This document shows positions 7,865 to 18,062 of a stretch of 63,537 nt of DNA, piece after piece. Source of the DNA: Candidatus Caldisaccharidevorator malaysiensis (GTDB lineage: Bacteria; Armatimonadota; Fervidibacteria; Fervidibacterales; Fervidibacteraceae); contig JANXBO010000011.1 in the NCBI GenBank assembly GCA_025057575.1, positions 1-63,537 on the forward strand. The letters are read 5' to 3'. The notes under the pieces are model-generated. The model saw only the letters and a list, made by a program, of their open reading frames with translations, ran no database searches and was not told where the DNA came from. The first letter of the stretch is position 1. Each line of letters starts with the position of its first letter. The translations under genes and the position numbers were made by a program.

Positions 7865-8895
7865 CACTTCACCGGCTTCGTCTTGTCCAAGTAAGGTTTC
7901 AAAGCAGCGAGAATTTCCTGCTCGGTTCTCCCCAAGTCGTCTACTTCCGTAAACAGCCACCACTCCATCGGGAAAACATATTCCTTTCCGGGAGCGATCG
8001 TGACCAAGGGGCTGAGGCATTCCACCTCAATAAACTCTTCGCAAGAATAGACCTCCACCGTGCACCCGCCGTCCGGATAGACGGCGCCCTTTTGATAAGG
8101 GAATCTTTGGATGAACAGCATTCGGTCCGCTGGGTGGTAGTAGGCAGTCCAACCTTGTTTGGTGTCCACGCCTAACTTGCCCTCGTCGTTGTGGCGCCGA
8201 AACCGACCGATTAGCCGCTCCCGAGGCGGCACCTTTGCCTGATCAACGACAATCAACTTGTTAAAGAAAGTGAAGCGGGGATCCGTCGGATTACCGTAAC
8301 TCCAAAGAATGATCTTCCTTGTCTCCGCCAAAGCATCCAGGTCGCCCACATCAAGGGGAACGATCGCCCTGCCACCCGGCTTTAACACAGGGAGGCTCCA
8401 AGCAGAATAGGTAACCGCTTTCTTAGACACATTCCTTAGCCGAACGGTGACCCGAACTCTTGGTTGGTCTTTGAAGAGCGCAATATCAACAACCTTCTGA
8501 ATCCCGCTATCGGGCTCCTTTGGTCCGATCAACCGAACGAAGTTGGGATGAAATTGGACTTGGCAGGGGACATTATCGGGGAACCAGGTGACCAGAGAGA
8601 CCTTGGGGTCAATTTCGGGCGCCAGCCAAGGTCGCCAGCCTCCCCGCAGGCGAAACTCCTTTTCTCCCGATTTGCCCAGTTCGTCCCTGCGGACGTGAAA
8701 GATGTTTTTACCGCCGACGGGACGAAAGTCAATGATCCGAGGACCGACCGCACTGACGGCATAAACCTCTATTAGACCGTTGGTCAGTTTAATCGTGTTC
8801 TTCCATCCGGCATAGTCAACCTTCTGCGCCCGGACTTGGCAAAACCCAACAGTCGCCAATCCCAACAGGACCACAGCCAGCCATCCCCGAAGCAT
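7864..8895 (-). CDS. Secreted DUF4380-like protein (galactose mutarotase-like fold)
   Basis: A 343-residue exported protein with a signal peptide (residues 1-23: charged L-R, hydrophobic L-A-V-V-L-L-G-L, cleavage near V-R-A-Q). The body contains V-G-P-R-I-I-D-F-R-P, G-G-W-R-P-W-L-A-P and R-N-V-S-K-K-A-V-T-Y-S-A-W-S-L-P, which match my recollection of DUF4380 proteins with a beta-sandwich related to galactose mutarotase. Such proteins are common in sugar-degrading Planctomycetes and Armatimonadetes. A direct role is unknown; binding or epimerising a carbohydrate outside the membrane is inference. It overlaps hemC by one base, an odd pairing of functions. Confidence 0.8.
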   Translation of the reverse strand: MLRGWLAVVLLGLATVGFCQVRAQKVDYAGWKNTIKLTNGLIEVYAVSAVGPRIIDFRPVGGKNIFHVRRDELGKSGEKEFRLRGGWRPWLAPEIDPKVSLVTWFPDNVPCQVQFHPNFVRLIGPKEPDSGIQKVVDIALFKDQPRVRVTVRLRNVSKKAVTYSAWSLPVLKPGGRAIVPLDVGDLDALAETRKIILWSYGNPTDPRFTFFNKLIVVDQAKVPPRERLIGRFRRHNDEGKLGVDTKQGWTAYYHPADRMLFIQRFPYQKGAVYPDGGCTVEVYSCEEFIEVECLSPLVTIAPGKEYVFPMEWWLFTEVDDLGRTEQEILAALKPYLDKTKPVK

Positions 8896-8980
8896 GTGCC
8901 CTCACCTCTCTCGTTAATCTGTCAATATTTTGACTGAGACGATCAGTCAGAGAAGACGCGGAGGCATTGGGTGACGACGA

Positions 8981-10057
8981 ATGGCTGAGGTCAAGGCTTT
9001 GGAATGGACCGGAGCAACCCTTCGCCTGCTGGACCAGAGAGTCCTGCCGGACAAGGTGGAGTGGGTCACCTGCCATTCGGCGGATGAAGTTGCTGAGGGG
9101 ATCAGAAACCTGGTGATTCGGGGCGCACCCGCTATCGGCATCGCCGCTGCTTTCGGAATGGTCTTGGCAGCCAGAAAGGCTTTTGAAAAGGGCACCGACC
9201 TGGCAGAAGCATTGACAACGGCAGCGAGCATTCTCATCGGTTCCCGACCGACCGCCGTGAATCTCTCGTGGGCTGTTAAGAGGATGCTTCAGGTCTTCAA
9301 TGGCTTGGTGGATCGGGTTAGTCAGGAAACGATTTCTCGCCTTGAGGCAGAAGCCCTGCAAATCTGGGAAGAGGACTTGCAGGCGAATCGGACGATGGGT
9401 CAACTGGGTGCGGAACTGGTGCCGAAAGGCGCCCGTATCTTGACCCATTGCAACACCGGTTCGCTGGCGACGGGCGGTCACGGGACCGCTTTGGGCGTCA
9501 TCAAAAGCGCTTATCGGCAAGGAAAAGTCCAACTTGTCTGGGTGGACGAGACCCGACCGGTCCTCCAAGGCGCCCGCTTGACGATGTGGGAATGCCTTCA
9601 GGAGGGCATACCCGCCCGGCTGATCGCTGACGGGGCTGCTGCCTACCTGATGCAAAAGGGTTTGGTGGACTTAGTGATCGTCGGAGCGGACCGGATCACT
9701 GCCAATGGCGATGTGGCGAACAAGATCGGCACTTATATGCTTGCCGTGGCTGCCGCTTATCACCAAATCCCCTTTTATGTGGCTGCCCCGGCGTCTACCT
9801 TGGACATAAGCCTTCCTTCCGGTGATCACATTCCGATTGAAGAGCGAAGCCCCGATGAAGTTTTAGGATGGAAAGGGGTCAAAGTGGCTCCCGAAGGGGC
9901 ATCTGCCTTCAATTTGGCATTTGATGTGACACCCAATCATCTGGTTTCCGCCATTATTACGGAGAGAGGAATTGCCCGCCCGCCCTACACTCAATCCCTG
10001 CCAGGTCTTTTTAAGTCCCCACAACAGGTCTCTGTTGGCAACCAGCGCAGAGGCTAA
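8981..10057 (+). CDS. mtnA: S-methyl-5-thioribose-1-phosphate isomerase
   Basis: A 358-residue enzyme of the methionine salvage pathway that isomerises methylthioribose-1-phosphate to methylthioribulose-1-phosphate. Diagnostic stretches are R-G-A-P-A-I-G-I (48-55), R-P-T-A-V-N-L-S-W (89-97), the catalytic C157 in T-H-C-N-T-G-S-L-A-T-G and catalytic D237 in V-G-A-D-R-I-T-A-N-G-D. This distinguishes it from eIF2B subunits. It starts at ATG 8981; a GGAGG is present but 16 bases away. No other mtn genes are nearby. It is divergent from the DUF4380 gene over an 85-bp intergenic region. Confidence 0.95.
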   Translation: MAEVKALEWTGATLRLLDQRVLPDKVEWVTCHSADEVAEGIRNLVIRGAPAIGIAAAFGMVLAARKAFEKGTDLAEALTTAASILIGSRPTAVNLSWAVKRMLQVFNGLVDRVSQETISRLEAEALQIWEEDLQANRTMGQLGAELVPKGARILTHCNTGSLATGGHGTALGVIKSAYRQGKVQLVWVDETRPVLQGARLTMWECLQEGIPARLIADGAAAYLMQKGLVDLVIVGADRITANGDVANKIGTYMLAVAAAYHQIPFYVAAPASTLDISLPSGDHIPIEERSPDEVLGWKGVKVAPEGASAFNLAFDVTPNHLVSAIITERGIARPPYTQSLPGLFKSPQQVSVGNQRRG

Positions 10058-10206
10058 AAGAACCCGCATCAGTCCTTCAAAGGTTTTTTTGCCTTCAGGT
10101 TAACCGGTGAAACTCAAAAGCCTTTTCGCTAGCCTTAGATGAAGTAGTTCTCCCCGACACCCGCAATTGGGGACCTGCCATAGTTAGACGAAAGGGGTGT
10201 AAGGAA

Positions 10207-11373
10207 ATGACGGATAAACCCGTGGGCATCGGGGTTATTGGGTTCGGTCTGATGGGACGAGTCCACACTTATGCCTGGCGGTCCATTCCTCTCTTTTACG
10301 ACGGTCAGCCCTGCCCCATTGAACTGGTGGCGGTCTGCGATGTGGACGAACGGGCAGCGAAAAAGGGAATGGAGCAAGGAGGGTTCTCTTTTTGGACGAC
10401 GGACTTTCGGGAGGTCGTGCACCATCCCAAGGTGGACCTGGTGGACATCTGCGTGCCCAACAGGGACCACGCACCGATCATTCGGGAAGCCTTGGCAGCC
10501 AAAAAACACATCTATTGTGAAAAACCCCTCGCCCTCAACTACGAGGAAGCAAAAGCATTGGTCAAGGAAGCGAGTGCGGTGTCTGCAGAAGGGATCAAGT
10601 TTCAGTTGGTCAGCGAATACCGATTCTTTCCGGCGATGCTCAAGGCGAAAGAACTGATGACCAACAACTTTGTCGGGCGGTTGTTCCACTTTCGGGGCTG
10701 CTACCTTCACTCCGGCTATGTGGATCCCAACAGACCTTTGGAATGGCGGCTTAGAAAGGAGATCATCGGCGGTGGGGTTTTGGTGGACCTGGGACCCCAC
10801 CTTCTGGATCTGATGCTCTACTTGCTGGAAGGGGTGGATCGTCCGATTGCCGTTTCCGGCGCTGTTGAGACCTTTATCAAGGAAAGACCTCTTCCCGAGG
10901 ACAGGACGAGGAAAGCCCCTGTGGAAGTGGACGATGCTGCCTGGGCATTGATCCGTTTTGAAAGTGGTGCTGTGGGGACAGTGGAGTTTTCCCGGGTGGC
11001 AACAGGAACGGAAGATGAGTTGCGACTGGAAGTCCACGGCGATCGGGGGGCTCTGGGATTCAACCTGATGGAACCGAACTGGCTTTGGACCTTTGACCGG
11101 ACTCTCCCCGCCAATCGGTGGGGTTACCAGAAACTTTCTACCGTTCAAAAGTATCCTGCTCCCGCTTCCTACCCGTCCCCTAAGTTCACTCTCGGATGGA
11201 CCCGCTCCCACATTCACGCCCAGTTTTCCTTCCTGAAGGCGATCGTAGACGATACCCCTCCCAAACCTGACTTTACCGATGGACTGAAGGTTCACGAACT
11301 AATGGAAGCCATTTATCGGTCAGCAGCCTCCGGTCAATGGGTCTCTTTGCCTTTGGACGGAAGACCCAGGTGA
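10207..11373 (+). CDS. Gfo/Idh/MocA family oxidoreductase
   Basis: A 388-residue oxidoreductase of the same superfamily as the genes at 55 and 44333 but only distantly similar to them. The Rossmann loop G-F-G-L-M-G-R-V-H is near residues 12-20, the E-K-P-L motif near residue 107, and the C-terminal domain has G-G-G-V-L-V-D-L-G-P-H-L-L-D. AAGGA directly precedes the ATG at 10207. The gene is followed after 16 bp by mraY. The substrate is unknown. The 149-bp gap upstream of it shows no RNA motif I recognise. Confidence 0.93.
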   Translation: MTDKPVGIGVIGFGLMGRVHTYAWRSIPLFYDGQPCPIELVAVCDVDERAAKKGMEQGGFSFWTTDFREVVHHPKVDLVDICVPNRDHAPIIREALAAKKHIYCEKPLALNYEEAKALVKEASAVSAEGIKFQLVSEYRFFPAMLKAKELMTNNFVGRLFHFRGCYLHSGYVDPNRPLEWRLRKEIIGGGVLVDLGPHLLDLMLYLLEGVDRPIAVSGAVETFIKERPLPEDRTRKAPVEVDDAAWALIRFESGAVGTVEFSRVATGTEDELRLEVHGDRGALGFNLMEPNWLWTFDRTLPANRWGYQKLSTVQKYPAPASYPSPKFTLGWTRSHIHAQFSFLKAIVDDTPPKPDFTDGLKVHELMEAIYRSAASGQWVSLPLDGRPR

Positions 11374-11389
11374 AGAGCAGGTCAATAGG

Positions 11390-12328
11390 ATGACGAAGGG
11401 GTTGCTGGCAGGCATCATTGCTTTTGCGGTGACGGCTTTTGTAACGGGTCTTTTGATCCCCTACCTGAAAAGAATTCGGGGATCATCGGTCCGAGAGGAC
11501 GTTCCGGAAAGGCATCAACAGAAAGCGGGGACACCGACTTTAGGAGGTCTCTCGTTCCTGGTCTCCCTGTCGTTGGTTCCTTTAGTTTTCGCAATGACCT
11601 TCAAGACCCTCTGGCTGGCAGCCGCCGTCATCGCTTTCGGGACCCTCGGGTTTGTTGATGACTGGGCAAAACTGAAAAGGCAAAAGGGTTTGAGGACGCC
11701 CTCTAAACTCTGCGCGCAGATCCTATTGACCGTTGTCCTACTCTTAATGGCACAAGTAGCCGGCTGGCAGTTGGAGCCAGCCGGTTTAGGGACAGGACTC
11801 CTCTTCCCTACCCTTTTAATCCTGGCGACGGTCAACGGCGTCAACATCGCCGATGGGCTGGATGGACTGGCGGCAGGGCTGGTGGCGGTCGCGTCCGTTG
11901 CTGCCGCCGTCAGTGCCAACCTTCGGGGCGCAGCCGAATCGCTCATCTTTTCCCTTATCCTGACCGGCACCTGTGGGGGCTTTCTCGTGTGGAACCGGTA
12001 TCCGGCAAAGGTGATGATGGGCGATGTGGGTTCCCTCGCCTTAGGAGCAGGGCTGGCGACGGCAGGTCTGCTTGCGGACGGTGGTCTTTCTCTTCTACTG
12101 GCAGGAACCGTTTTCTGGATAGAGCAGGCGACCGTTGCCCTCCAAGTAGGCTACTTCAAGTGGACTAAGAAACGGTTCGGAGCCGGTCGGCGCCTCTTCC
12201 CGATGACCCCAATCCACCACACTTTTGAACTATGGGGCTGGGACGAACCCAAAATCGTTTACCTGTTCTGGCTGATCGGCATTCTCGGTTCTCTCTTGTC
12301 TATCACAATGGTCGCCGTAACCGTCTAA
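11390..12328 (+). CDS. mraY: Phospho-N-acetylmuramoyl-pentapeptide transferase
   Basis: An integral membrane enzyme of 312 residues that transfers phospho-MurNAc-pentapeptide from UDP to undecaprenyl phosphate, making lipid I for peptidoglycan. MraY hallmarks are H-Q-Q-K-A-G-T-P-T-L-G-G (44-55), V-D-D-W near 88, N-I-A-D-G-L-D-G-L-A near 151-160, M-M-G-D-V-G-S-L-A-L-G and the MraY-specific M-T-P-I-H-H-T-F-E-L-W-G-W. About ten hydrophobic helices are apparent. It is unusual in lying next to an oxidoreductase instead of in a dcw (mur-fts) cluster. A divergent paralogue lies at 23380. Confidence 0.92.
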   Translation: MTKGLLAGIIAFAVTAFVTGLLIPYLKRIRGSSVREDVPERHQQKAGTPTLGGLSFLVSLSLVPLVFAMTFKTLWLAAAVIAFGTLGFVDDWAKLKRQKGLRTPSKLCAQILLTVVLLLMAQVAGWQLEPAGLGTGLLFPTLLILATVNGVNIADGLDGLAAGLVAVASVAAAVSANLRGAAESLIFSLILTGTCGGFLVWNRYPAKVMMGDVGSLALGAGLATAGLLADGGLSLLLAGTVFWIEQATVALQVGYFKWTKKRFGAGRRLFPMTPIHHTFELWGWDEPKIVYLFWLIGILGSLLSITMVAVTV

Positions 12329-12329
12329 T

Positions 12330-15300
12330 TCAGAGGACTACCGCCGGCTTCGTTTTTCTTGCCCGAGGGGAAGGAGAGGAGCCATCCCCAGCATTGTTAA
12401 GAATCGGCTTGAGGAACCTTCCCGTATAACTGGACGGATGGTTCACAACCTGTTCGGGGGGTCCCTCAGTAACGATCCAACCACCCTCTTCGCCACCCTC
12501 CGGTCCCAGGTCTATAATCCAATCCGCCGTCTTGATGACTTCCAAGTTGTGCTCTATGACGATGACCGTGTTGCCCATATCCACCAAGCGGTGTAGGACG
12601 TTAAGGAGCCGCTCCACATCGTAGAAATGAAGCCCGACGGTGGGTTCATCCAGAATGTAAAGGGTTTTGCCCGTGCTCCTTCGGCACAGTTCGCTGGCTA
12701 ATTTCACCCTCTGCGCTTCGCCACCGCTCAAAGTCGTCGCCGGCTGTCCCAGCCGGATGTAACCCAGACCGACATCGTTCAGAGTTTGGAGAATCCGCAC
12801 AATGGGCGGAATGGCGGAGAAGAAGGAGAGCGCTTGTTCCACGGTCATATTTAGGACATCGGCAATGGTTGCCTCTTTATACCTGATTTGAAGGGTCTCT
12901 TTGTTATACCGAAGTCCTTTGCACGCCTCACAGGGGACAAAGACATCGGGCAAAAAGTGCATCTCCACCTTGATGTAGCCCTCCCCCTGGCACGCCTCGC
13001 ACCGCCCCCCCTTGACATTGAAACTGAAACGACCGGGGGCGTAGCCTCGGGCTCTGGCGTCCCGAGTGGCGGAGAAAAGTTCCCTAATGTGGGTGAAAAC
13101 GCCCGTGTAAGTTGCGGGGTTGCTCCTTGGGGTCCTGCCAATCGGTGACTGGTCAATGTTGATGACCTTGTCAATGAATTCGCGCACAGGGCGCTTCTCC
13201 CCTGTCTTTTCGTCGGCAACGAAGATCTCGTCGTAAGGACCTGGTCGGACCGTCGCTGAATGGAGCATCTGAGCCAGAGCGTTATAGAGAATGTCCACGA
13301 CCAAACTGCTCTTTCCAGACCCGGAAACTCCGGTGCAGGAGATGAAGAGACCGAGCGGAAAGTGGACGGTGATGTTCTTGAGGTTATGCAGCCGGGCTCC
13401 CGTCACCGTCAGCCAAGCCCCTTTTGTTTTTCTCCGAACGGTTGGCACGGGGATTTGCCGGCGACGAGCCAAATAGTCACCGGTAATGGACTGCTGGCAC
13501 GACATCACCTCTTCCACTGTTCCCGCTACCACAACTTGTCCCCCGTGCTCGCCGGCGCCAGGACCCAAGTCCACGACGAAGTCGGCACTTTTAATCGTTT
13601 CCTCGTCGTGCTCCACGACGATGACCGTGTTGCCCAGATCCCTCATTCTCTTCAAGGTCTCAATCAAGCGCCGGTTGTCACGGGGATGGAGCCCGATAGA
13701 AGGCTCGTCCAGGATGTAGAGGACACCCGTCAGCCCCGACCCGATCTGGGTCGCCAGCCGAATCCTTTGAGCTTCCCCTCCCGCCAGAGTGGACGCTTGG
13801 CGGTCAAGGGTTAGGTAGCCCAGCCCCACATCCACGAGAAACTGAAGCCGGTTGCGAATCTCTTTGAGAATCTGATGGGCAATGGTCTGCTCCTTTGCCG
13901 TCAGCCGAAGGTGACTGATCCACCGAAAAGCCTCATCAACGGACAGGTTACAAACTTGAGCAATGTTCCAGCGCCACACCTTTTCCCCAGACTCCCACTC
14001 TTGAGGATCATCCGCGGGGAAGGGCAGGGGCGAAAGAGGCGGAAAGGTCGCTCGGATGGTCACCGCCAGACTCTCCGGCTTTAAGCGCGTTCCTTGGCAG
14101 CGGGAGCAGGGCTTCATTGCGGTGAAGGGTCTCAACACCTCTCGCCATTCGTCTCCGTTTTCCTGATAGTCTTTCTTCAAGATAGGGATGATGCCCTCAA
14201 AGGTCGTCGTGATCGTCCGGAACCGTCCGTGTCGGTTCACATATTGGACAGTGACGGGGCGGTCGGTGCCGTAAAGAAGGGCATTGAGTTGATTTTTGTC
14301 CAGTTCCCGAATAGGAGTCGTAAGGGTAAAACCGTAGGTGTCGGCGACCGCCTTCAGAACTGCCCTTTTGTAGTTACTGGTATAGAGTTTCCACGGAACG
14401 ATAGCGCCGTCGGCGATGGACAGATTGGGATTGGGGATGATCAGGTCAGGGTCAAACTCCGCTTTGTAGCCCAGACCATCGCATTCGGAGCAAGCCCCAT
14501 ACGGGCTGTTGAAACTGAAGTTCCGAGGCTGAAGTTCGGGAATGTTGGTCCCACAGTCGGGGCAGGCAAAGTGCTCGCTGAAGACCAGTTCCCCATCAAA
14601 AGAAGGTGCGCCAGGTCGCCCCGCAAGAGACTTCATCAGGCGTTGAACGCTTTTGTCCCCTAGAGCGTCCAAAACCTGAACGATCACGGTCCCCTTGCCC
14701 GCCCGCAGTGCTGTCTCTACCGAATCGTTCAACCGGCTCCGAATGTCCGACCGGATCACCAACCGGTCAATCACAATCTCAATCCAGTGCTGGCGATAAC
14801 GGTCCAGTTGAACCTGTAGGGCTTCCTCTATCGTTAACACTTTTCCATCCAGACGAACGCGGGCAAAACCCTGCCGGCGGATCTCTTCCAAGAGATGACC
14901 GTAAGTTCCCTTCCGACCACGAACGACGGGAGCAAGGATGTGCACCCTGGTCCCCTCGGGTAGCGACAAAACCTGATCCACGATCTTTTCAGGCGTTTGC
15001 TGGACGATGGGGCGACCGCAGGAGGGGCAGTGGGGCGTCCCCACACGGGCAAAGAGGAGGCGCAAGTAGTCGTAAATCTCCGTCACCGTCGCCACCGTTG
15101 AACGGGGATTGTGATGCATCCCTTTCTGGTCAATGCTGATGGCGGGCGAGAGACCTTCAATGAAGTCCACATCGGGCTTCTCCAGACGCCCTAAGAATTG
15201 CCGAGCATACGCCGACAACGACTCCACATAGCGCCTCTGCCCTTCGGCATAAAGGGTGTCAAAAGCAAGGGAACTTTTTCCGGATCCCGATATTCCCGTA

Positions 15301-15392
15301 ATAACAATCAACTTCTCCTTAGGGAGAAGGACATCAATGTTTTTTAAGTTGTGCTGACGAGCACCCCGTATGTGAATGAAGCGCTCCGACAA
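12330..15392 (-). CDS. uvrA: Excinuclease ABC subunit A
   Basis: The 1020-residue damage-recognition ATPase of nucleotide excision repair. It has two ABC modules: Walker [10 protein letters not shown] near residue 33 and G-V-S-G-S-G-K-S-S near 670, with two signature L-S/A-G-G-E-A-Q-R motifs. Zinc-binding modules are C-P-D-C/C-S-E-C and [14 protein letters not shown]. It is somewhat longer than the usual 940-950 residues, partly from an insert in the first module rich in P and W (about residues 455-485). The start appears to be TTG at 15392 with GGTGA upstream. It converges with mraY, one base apart. Confidence 0.97.
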   Translation of the reverse strand: MSERFIHIRGARQHNLKNIDVLLPKEKLIVITGISGSGKSSLAFDTLYAEGQRRYVESLSAYARQFLGRLEKPDVDFIEGLSPAISIDQKGMHHNPRSTVATVTEIYDYLRLLFARVGTPHCPSCGRPIVQQTPEKIVDQVLSLPEGTRVHILAPVVRGRKGTYGHLLEEIRRQGFARVRLDGKVLTIEEALQVQLDRYRQHWIEIVIDRLVIRSDIRSRLNDSVETALRAGKGTVIVQVLDALGDKSVQRLMKSLAGRPGAPSFDGELVFSEHFACPDCGTNIPELQPRNFSFNSPYGACSECDGLGYKAEFDPDLIIPNPNLSIADGAIVPWKLYTSNYKRAVLKAVADTYGFTLTTPIRELDKNQLNALLYGTDRPVTVQYVNRHGRFRTITTTFEGIIPILKKDYQENGDEWREVLRPFTAMKPCSRCQGTRLKPESLAVTIRATFPPLSPLPFPADDPQEWESGEKVWRWNIAQVCNLSVDEAFRWISHLRLTAKEQTIAHQILKEIRNRLQFLVDVGLGYLTLDRQASTLAGGEAQRIRLATQIGSGLTGVLYILDEPSIGLHPRDNRRLIETLKRMRDLGNTVIVVEHDEETIKSADFVVDLGPGAGEHGGQVVVAGTVEEVMSCQQSITGDYLARRRQIPVPTVRRKTKGAWLTVTGARLHNLKNITVHFPLGLFISCTGVSGSGKSSLVVDILYNALAQMLHSATVRPGPYDEIFVADEKTGEKRPVREFIDKVINIDQSPIGRTPRSNPATYTGVFTHIRELFSATRDARARGYAPGRFSFNVKGGRCEACQGEGYIKVEMHFLPDVFVPCEACKGLRYNKETLQIRYKEATIADVLNMTVEQALSFFSAIPPIVRILQTLNDVGLGYIRLGQPATTLSGGEAQRVKLASELCRRSTGKTLYILDEPTVGLHFYDVERLLNVLHRLVDMGNTVIVIEHNLEVIKTADWIIDLGPEGGEEGGWIVTEGPPEQVVNHPSSYTGRFLKPILNNAGDGSSPSPRARKTKPAVVL

Positions 15393-15455
15393 GGATCGTC
15401 ACCGCCATTATTTTAGACCGAAGGTAAGTCCTGTCTTGGAAAGGTGGTCTTAAGG

Positions 15456-16364
15456 ATGGTTCAAGTGGGCTGTTGCTGGCTGTATGCCATCAGTCGCTAC
15501 GGTTATCCTCCTTCCCTCTCCGACACTTTTCAAGCGCTAAAGGATATGGCGCGACTGGGATTTCGGTTTGCGGAACTGGAGGGGGTGGGAGAGGACAACC
15601 TAAAAGTCGTCTACCAAAACCGTCATCCGATAAAAAACCTTGCCGATGACCTGGGCATCCGCATCGTCAATTTTTGCCCTGTTCTTCCTCAAGTTGTTTC
15701 CCTTAACGATCAAGAACGACGGAACGCCTTCTCCCTTTTTGACCTTGCCTGCGAATGTGCCGTCTTTTTTGGCTGCCGCACGATCCAGACTGATTCCTTC
15801 ACTCCACCTTTAACCTTTCAGGGAGCCCGACCCTACGAGCAATCCATTGATTTCAATGTGGATTTCCGACCGGTCGTGCCCGAAGGTTTTCATTGGAGCG
15901 ACCAGTGGACGGTCTTGGTGGAATCCTTCACTGTTTTGGCGGAGAAGGCGCAGCGCAACGGATTGCGGTTCTGCTTAGAGCCAAGGGTCGGGGAGATGAT
16001 CAGTAACACCGACGCCGCCCTCCGTCTCTTTGACCATGCTGGTCATCCCAACTTGGGATTTGTGCTGGACACCGCCCACCTCCACGCTCAAAAGGAACTT
16101 CTGCCCCTTTCCGTTGAAAAACTGGGCTCTCGGATCTTTTATGTTCATCTTTCGGACAATGACGGAAGGACCAATGAACATTTGGGGTTGGGCAGAGGGA
16201 CCATTGACTTTCGGGCAATTTTGAACGGTCTCAAAAAACATCAGTTTGCTGGAATGGTCGGTCTGGACCTGGGCAAAATTCCCGACCTGGACGCTGAAAT
16301 GGTCCGGTCCAAAGAGTTCCTGGTCCGCCTTCTTGAGGAACTGGAAATCCCTTACGAGGTCTGA
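15456..16364 (+). CDS. Sugar phosphate isomerase/epimerase-like TIM-barrel protein
   Basis: A 302-residue protein of the xylose-isomerase-like TIM barrel / AP-endonuclease-2 family. Metal-ligand-like acidic and histidine residues occur in F-C-L-E-P-R (near 170), F-V-L-D-T-A-H-L-H (near 200), V-H-L-S-D-N-D-G (near 228) and G-L-D-L-G-K at the C-terminal strand. Such enzymes isomerise or epimerise free sugars, inositols or keto-acids and often work with Gfo/Idh/MocA oxidoreductases, several of which are in this window. I chose ATG 15456 over GTG 15444 because GGAAAGG has proper spacing to the former. It converges on the NAD(P)HX repair gene with a three-base gap. Confidence 0.88.
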   Translation: MVQVGCCWLYAISRYGYPPSLSDTFQALKDMARLGFRFAELEGVGEDNLKVVYQNRHPIKNLADDLGIRIVNFCPVLPQVVSLNDQERRNAFSLFDLACECAVFFGCRTIQTDSFTPPLTFQGARPYEQSIDFNVDFRPVVPEGFHWSDQWTVLVESFTVLAEKAQRNGLRFCLEPRVGEMISNTDAALRLFDHAGHPNLGFVLDTAHLHAQKELLPLSVEKLGSRIFYVHLSDNDGRTNEHLGLGRGTIDFRAILNGLKKHQFAGMVGLDLGKIPDLDAEMVRSKEFLVRLLEELEIPYEV

Positions 16365-16367
16365 CGG

Positions 16368-18056
16368 TTATCGGGATGGGGAATTCGGGACCGGCCAGCC
16401 GATTCGTCCTTTCTCTCCCCTACCCCGCCAGATCATTCGGACGAAGGGACTTAACGGACGCAGAGGGATCGGGTGCGCCAGTTCGGGCTCCATTATCGCC
16501 CTGGGTAAGTGGTCAATAATGTCAGAGGCAATAAGCGACCACTCGCCCTTTTCCCAAGTGGCAATGTCCCCTGCCAATCCGTGAAGGAAAACGGCAGCAG
16601 CAACTGCCTGAGTGGCAATGGGAAGAGACAGCGTCGCTCCCGAGTTCAGCATCACTTGCCCCAAAACAGAGGCAATCATTCCGGTTAAGACATCGCCGCT
16701 CCCTGCCGTCGCCATCCCCGGATTGCCCGTCGGATTGGCCATCACCCTGCCGTCTGGGTCCGCGACAAGAGTGCGGGCTCCCTTCAAAACGACGATCGCA
16801 CCATATTGCTCCGATGCTGCAAGAACCGAACCGACCCGATCGGTTTGCACCTTTTGAGGGTCGCTCTTCAGCAAAACAGCCATTTCGCCAGGATGAGGCG
16901 TCAGAACGGTCAGTGCCTTCCTTTTTTTGACGATCCCAGGGTCCTGGGCAACTGCAAAGAGACCATCAGCGTCAATGATGAGGGGTTTGTCCACCTTTTC
17001 GGCAATCTGAAGCACAAGGGACAACGAGCGGGGATGACGAGACAAGCCACAGCCGATTGCGACCACATCGGACCACTCTATACGAGGGGACAATTGGGAG
17101 AGAGCCGAATCAGCGATGGAACCGGTTTCCGTCTCGTCAACGGGCAACGACATCACTTCCAGACTCGCCGCTTCAGCGGCGGTATTCAAACTGGAGGGAA
17201 CAGCCACCATCGCAAGACCCGACCCACAGCGCAAGGCTGCTCTGCCGGCAAGAAAGGCTGCCCCCGTCATCCCAGGGGAACCACCGATGATGAGAACCTT
17301 ACCATAGTCCCCTTTGTGGGTGTTGGGACGGCGAACGGGCAACAGCCCCACCATTGACTCGGCGGTCATCAGAAAGGACCGAACTTCCAGCGCCCCAACC
17401 ACTGTCTCGGGAATGCCCAATCCGCCCAAAAACAGGCTTCCCGAAAGTTCCGATCCAGGATAAAGGACAGTGCCCCATTTGAGGGCACCCAAGGTGATCG
17501 TCGTATGGGCTCGGACCGCTACCCCACATTCCTGACCGGTGTCGGCGTTGAGACCCGAAGGAATGTCAATGGACAAAATCGGTTTCCCACAACTATTGAG
17601 AGCGTCAATCGCCAGTTTCGGTAGCCCTTGAACCGAACCGGTCACCCCCGTGCCGAGGACGGCGTCAACGACCAAATCGGCTTCCCTCAATCCCGCCTCA
17701 ATAAGGGTCCTGTCGCCGTCCGTGCGGATCGGACAAATGGGGATCCCCAAACTTAGGCAGGCTCTGTAGTTAATCGCCGCCTCGTTCCTCAACTCGTCCG
17801 GATTGCCGAGGAGAAACACCTTCACTGAGTGGCGGGCGATTGTTAAGTGACGGGCAAGGGTCAGACCATCGCCCCCATTGTTCCCCTTTCCGGCGACGAC
17901 GGCGATTCGGCTTGGGGAATCCAGTTCAAAGTGCTGAAAGCAAACTTCCGCCGCCCTCAAGGCAGCGTTCTCCATTAAGACAAGGGGCGCGATACCTGCC
18001 GCCTCCGCCAGCCGGTCTAACTGACGGGACTGCTGGGAGGTCAGGATGGGGAGCAA
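16368..18056 (-). CDS. nnr: Bifunctional NAD(P)H-hydrate epimerase / ADP-dependent (S)-NAD(P)H-hydrate dehydratase
   Basis: A 562-residue metabolite-repair enzyme that restores damaged NAD(P)HX. The N-terminal YjeF_N epimerase domain (about 1-215) has V-A-G-K-G-N-N-G-G-D-G-L and D-A-V-L-G-T-G. The C-terminal kinase-like dehydratase domain (about 235-520) has H-K-G-D-Y-G-K-V-L-I-I-G-G-S, L-T-P-H-P-G-E-M and the active-site N-P-G-M-A-T-A-G-S-G-D-V-L-T-G. About 30 C-terminal residues rich in R, P and W extend beyond the family fold. It is the last gene of the SPOR-yajC-nnr run, with a six-base gap after yajC. Confidence 0.94.
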   Translation of the reverse strand: MLPILTSQQSRQLDRLAEAAGIAPLVLMENAALRAAEVCFQHFELDSPSRIAVVAGKGNNGGDGLTLARHLTIARHSVKVFLLGNPDELRNEAAINYRACLSLGIPICPIRTDGDRTLIEAGLREADLVVDAVLGTGVTGSVQGLPKLAIDALNSCGKPILSIDIPSGLNADTGQECGVAVRAHTTITLGALKWGTVLYPGSELSGSLFLGGLGIPETVVGALEVRSFLMTAESMVGLLPVRRPNTHKGDYGKVLIIGGSPGMTGAAFLAGRAALRCGSGLAMVAVPSSLNTAAEAASLEVMSLPVDETETGSIADSALSQLSPRIEWSDVVAIGCGLSRHPRSLSLVLQIAEKVDKPLIIDADGLFAVAQDPGIVKKRKALTVLTPHPGEMAVLLKSDPQKVQTDRVGSVLAASEQYGAIVVLKGARTLVADPDGRVMANPTGNPGMATAGSGDVLTGMIASVLGQVMLNSGATLSLPIATQAVAAAVFLHGLAGDIATWEKGEWSLIASDIIDHLPRAIMEPELAHPIPLRPLSPFVRMIWRGRGEKGRIGWPVPNSPSR

Positions 18057-18062
18057 GAGTCC

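Noticed and set aside
8816-9655. 279-codon open frame on the minus strand
   Set aside because: Antisense to mtnA, which has all catalytic motifs; no recognisable protein features.
10135-11295. 386-codon open frame on the minus strand
   Set aside because: It is antisense to a well-supported oxidoreductase and its translation lacks domain-like sequence; such shadows are expected at this base composition.
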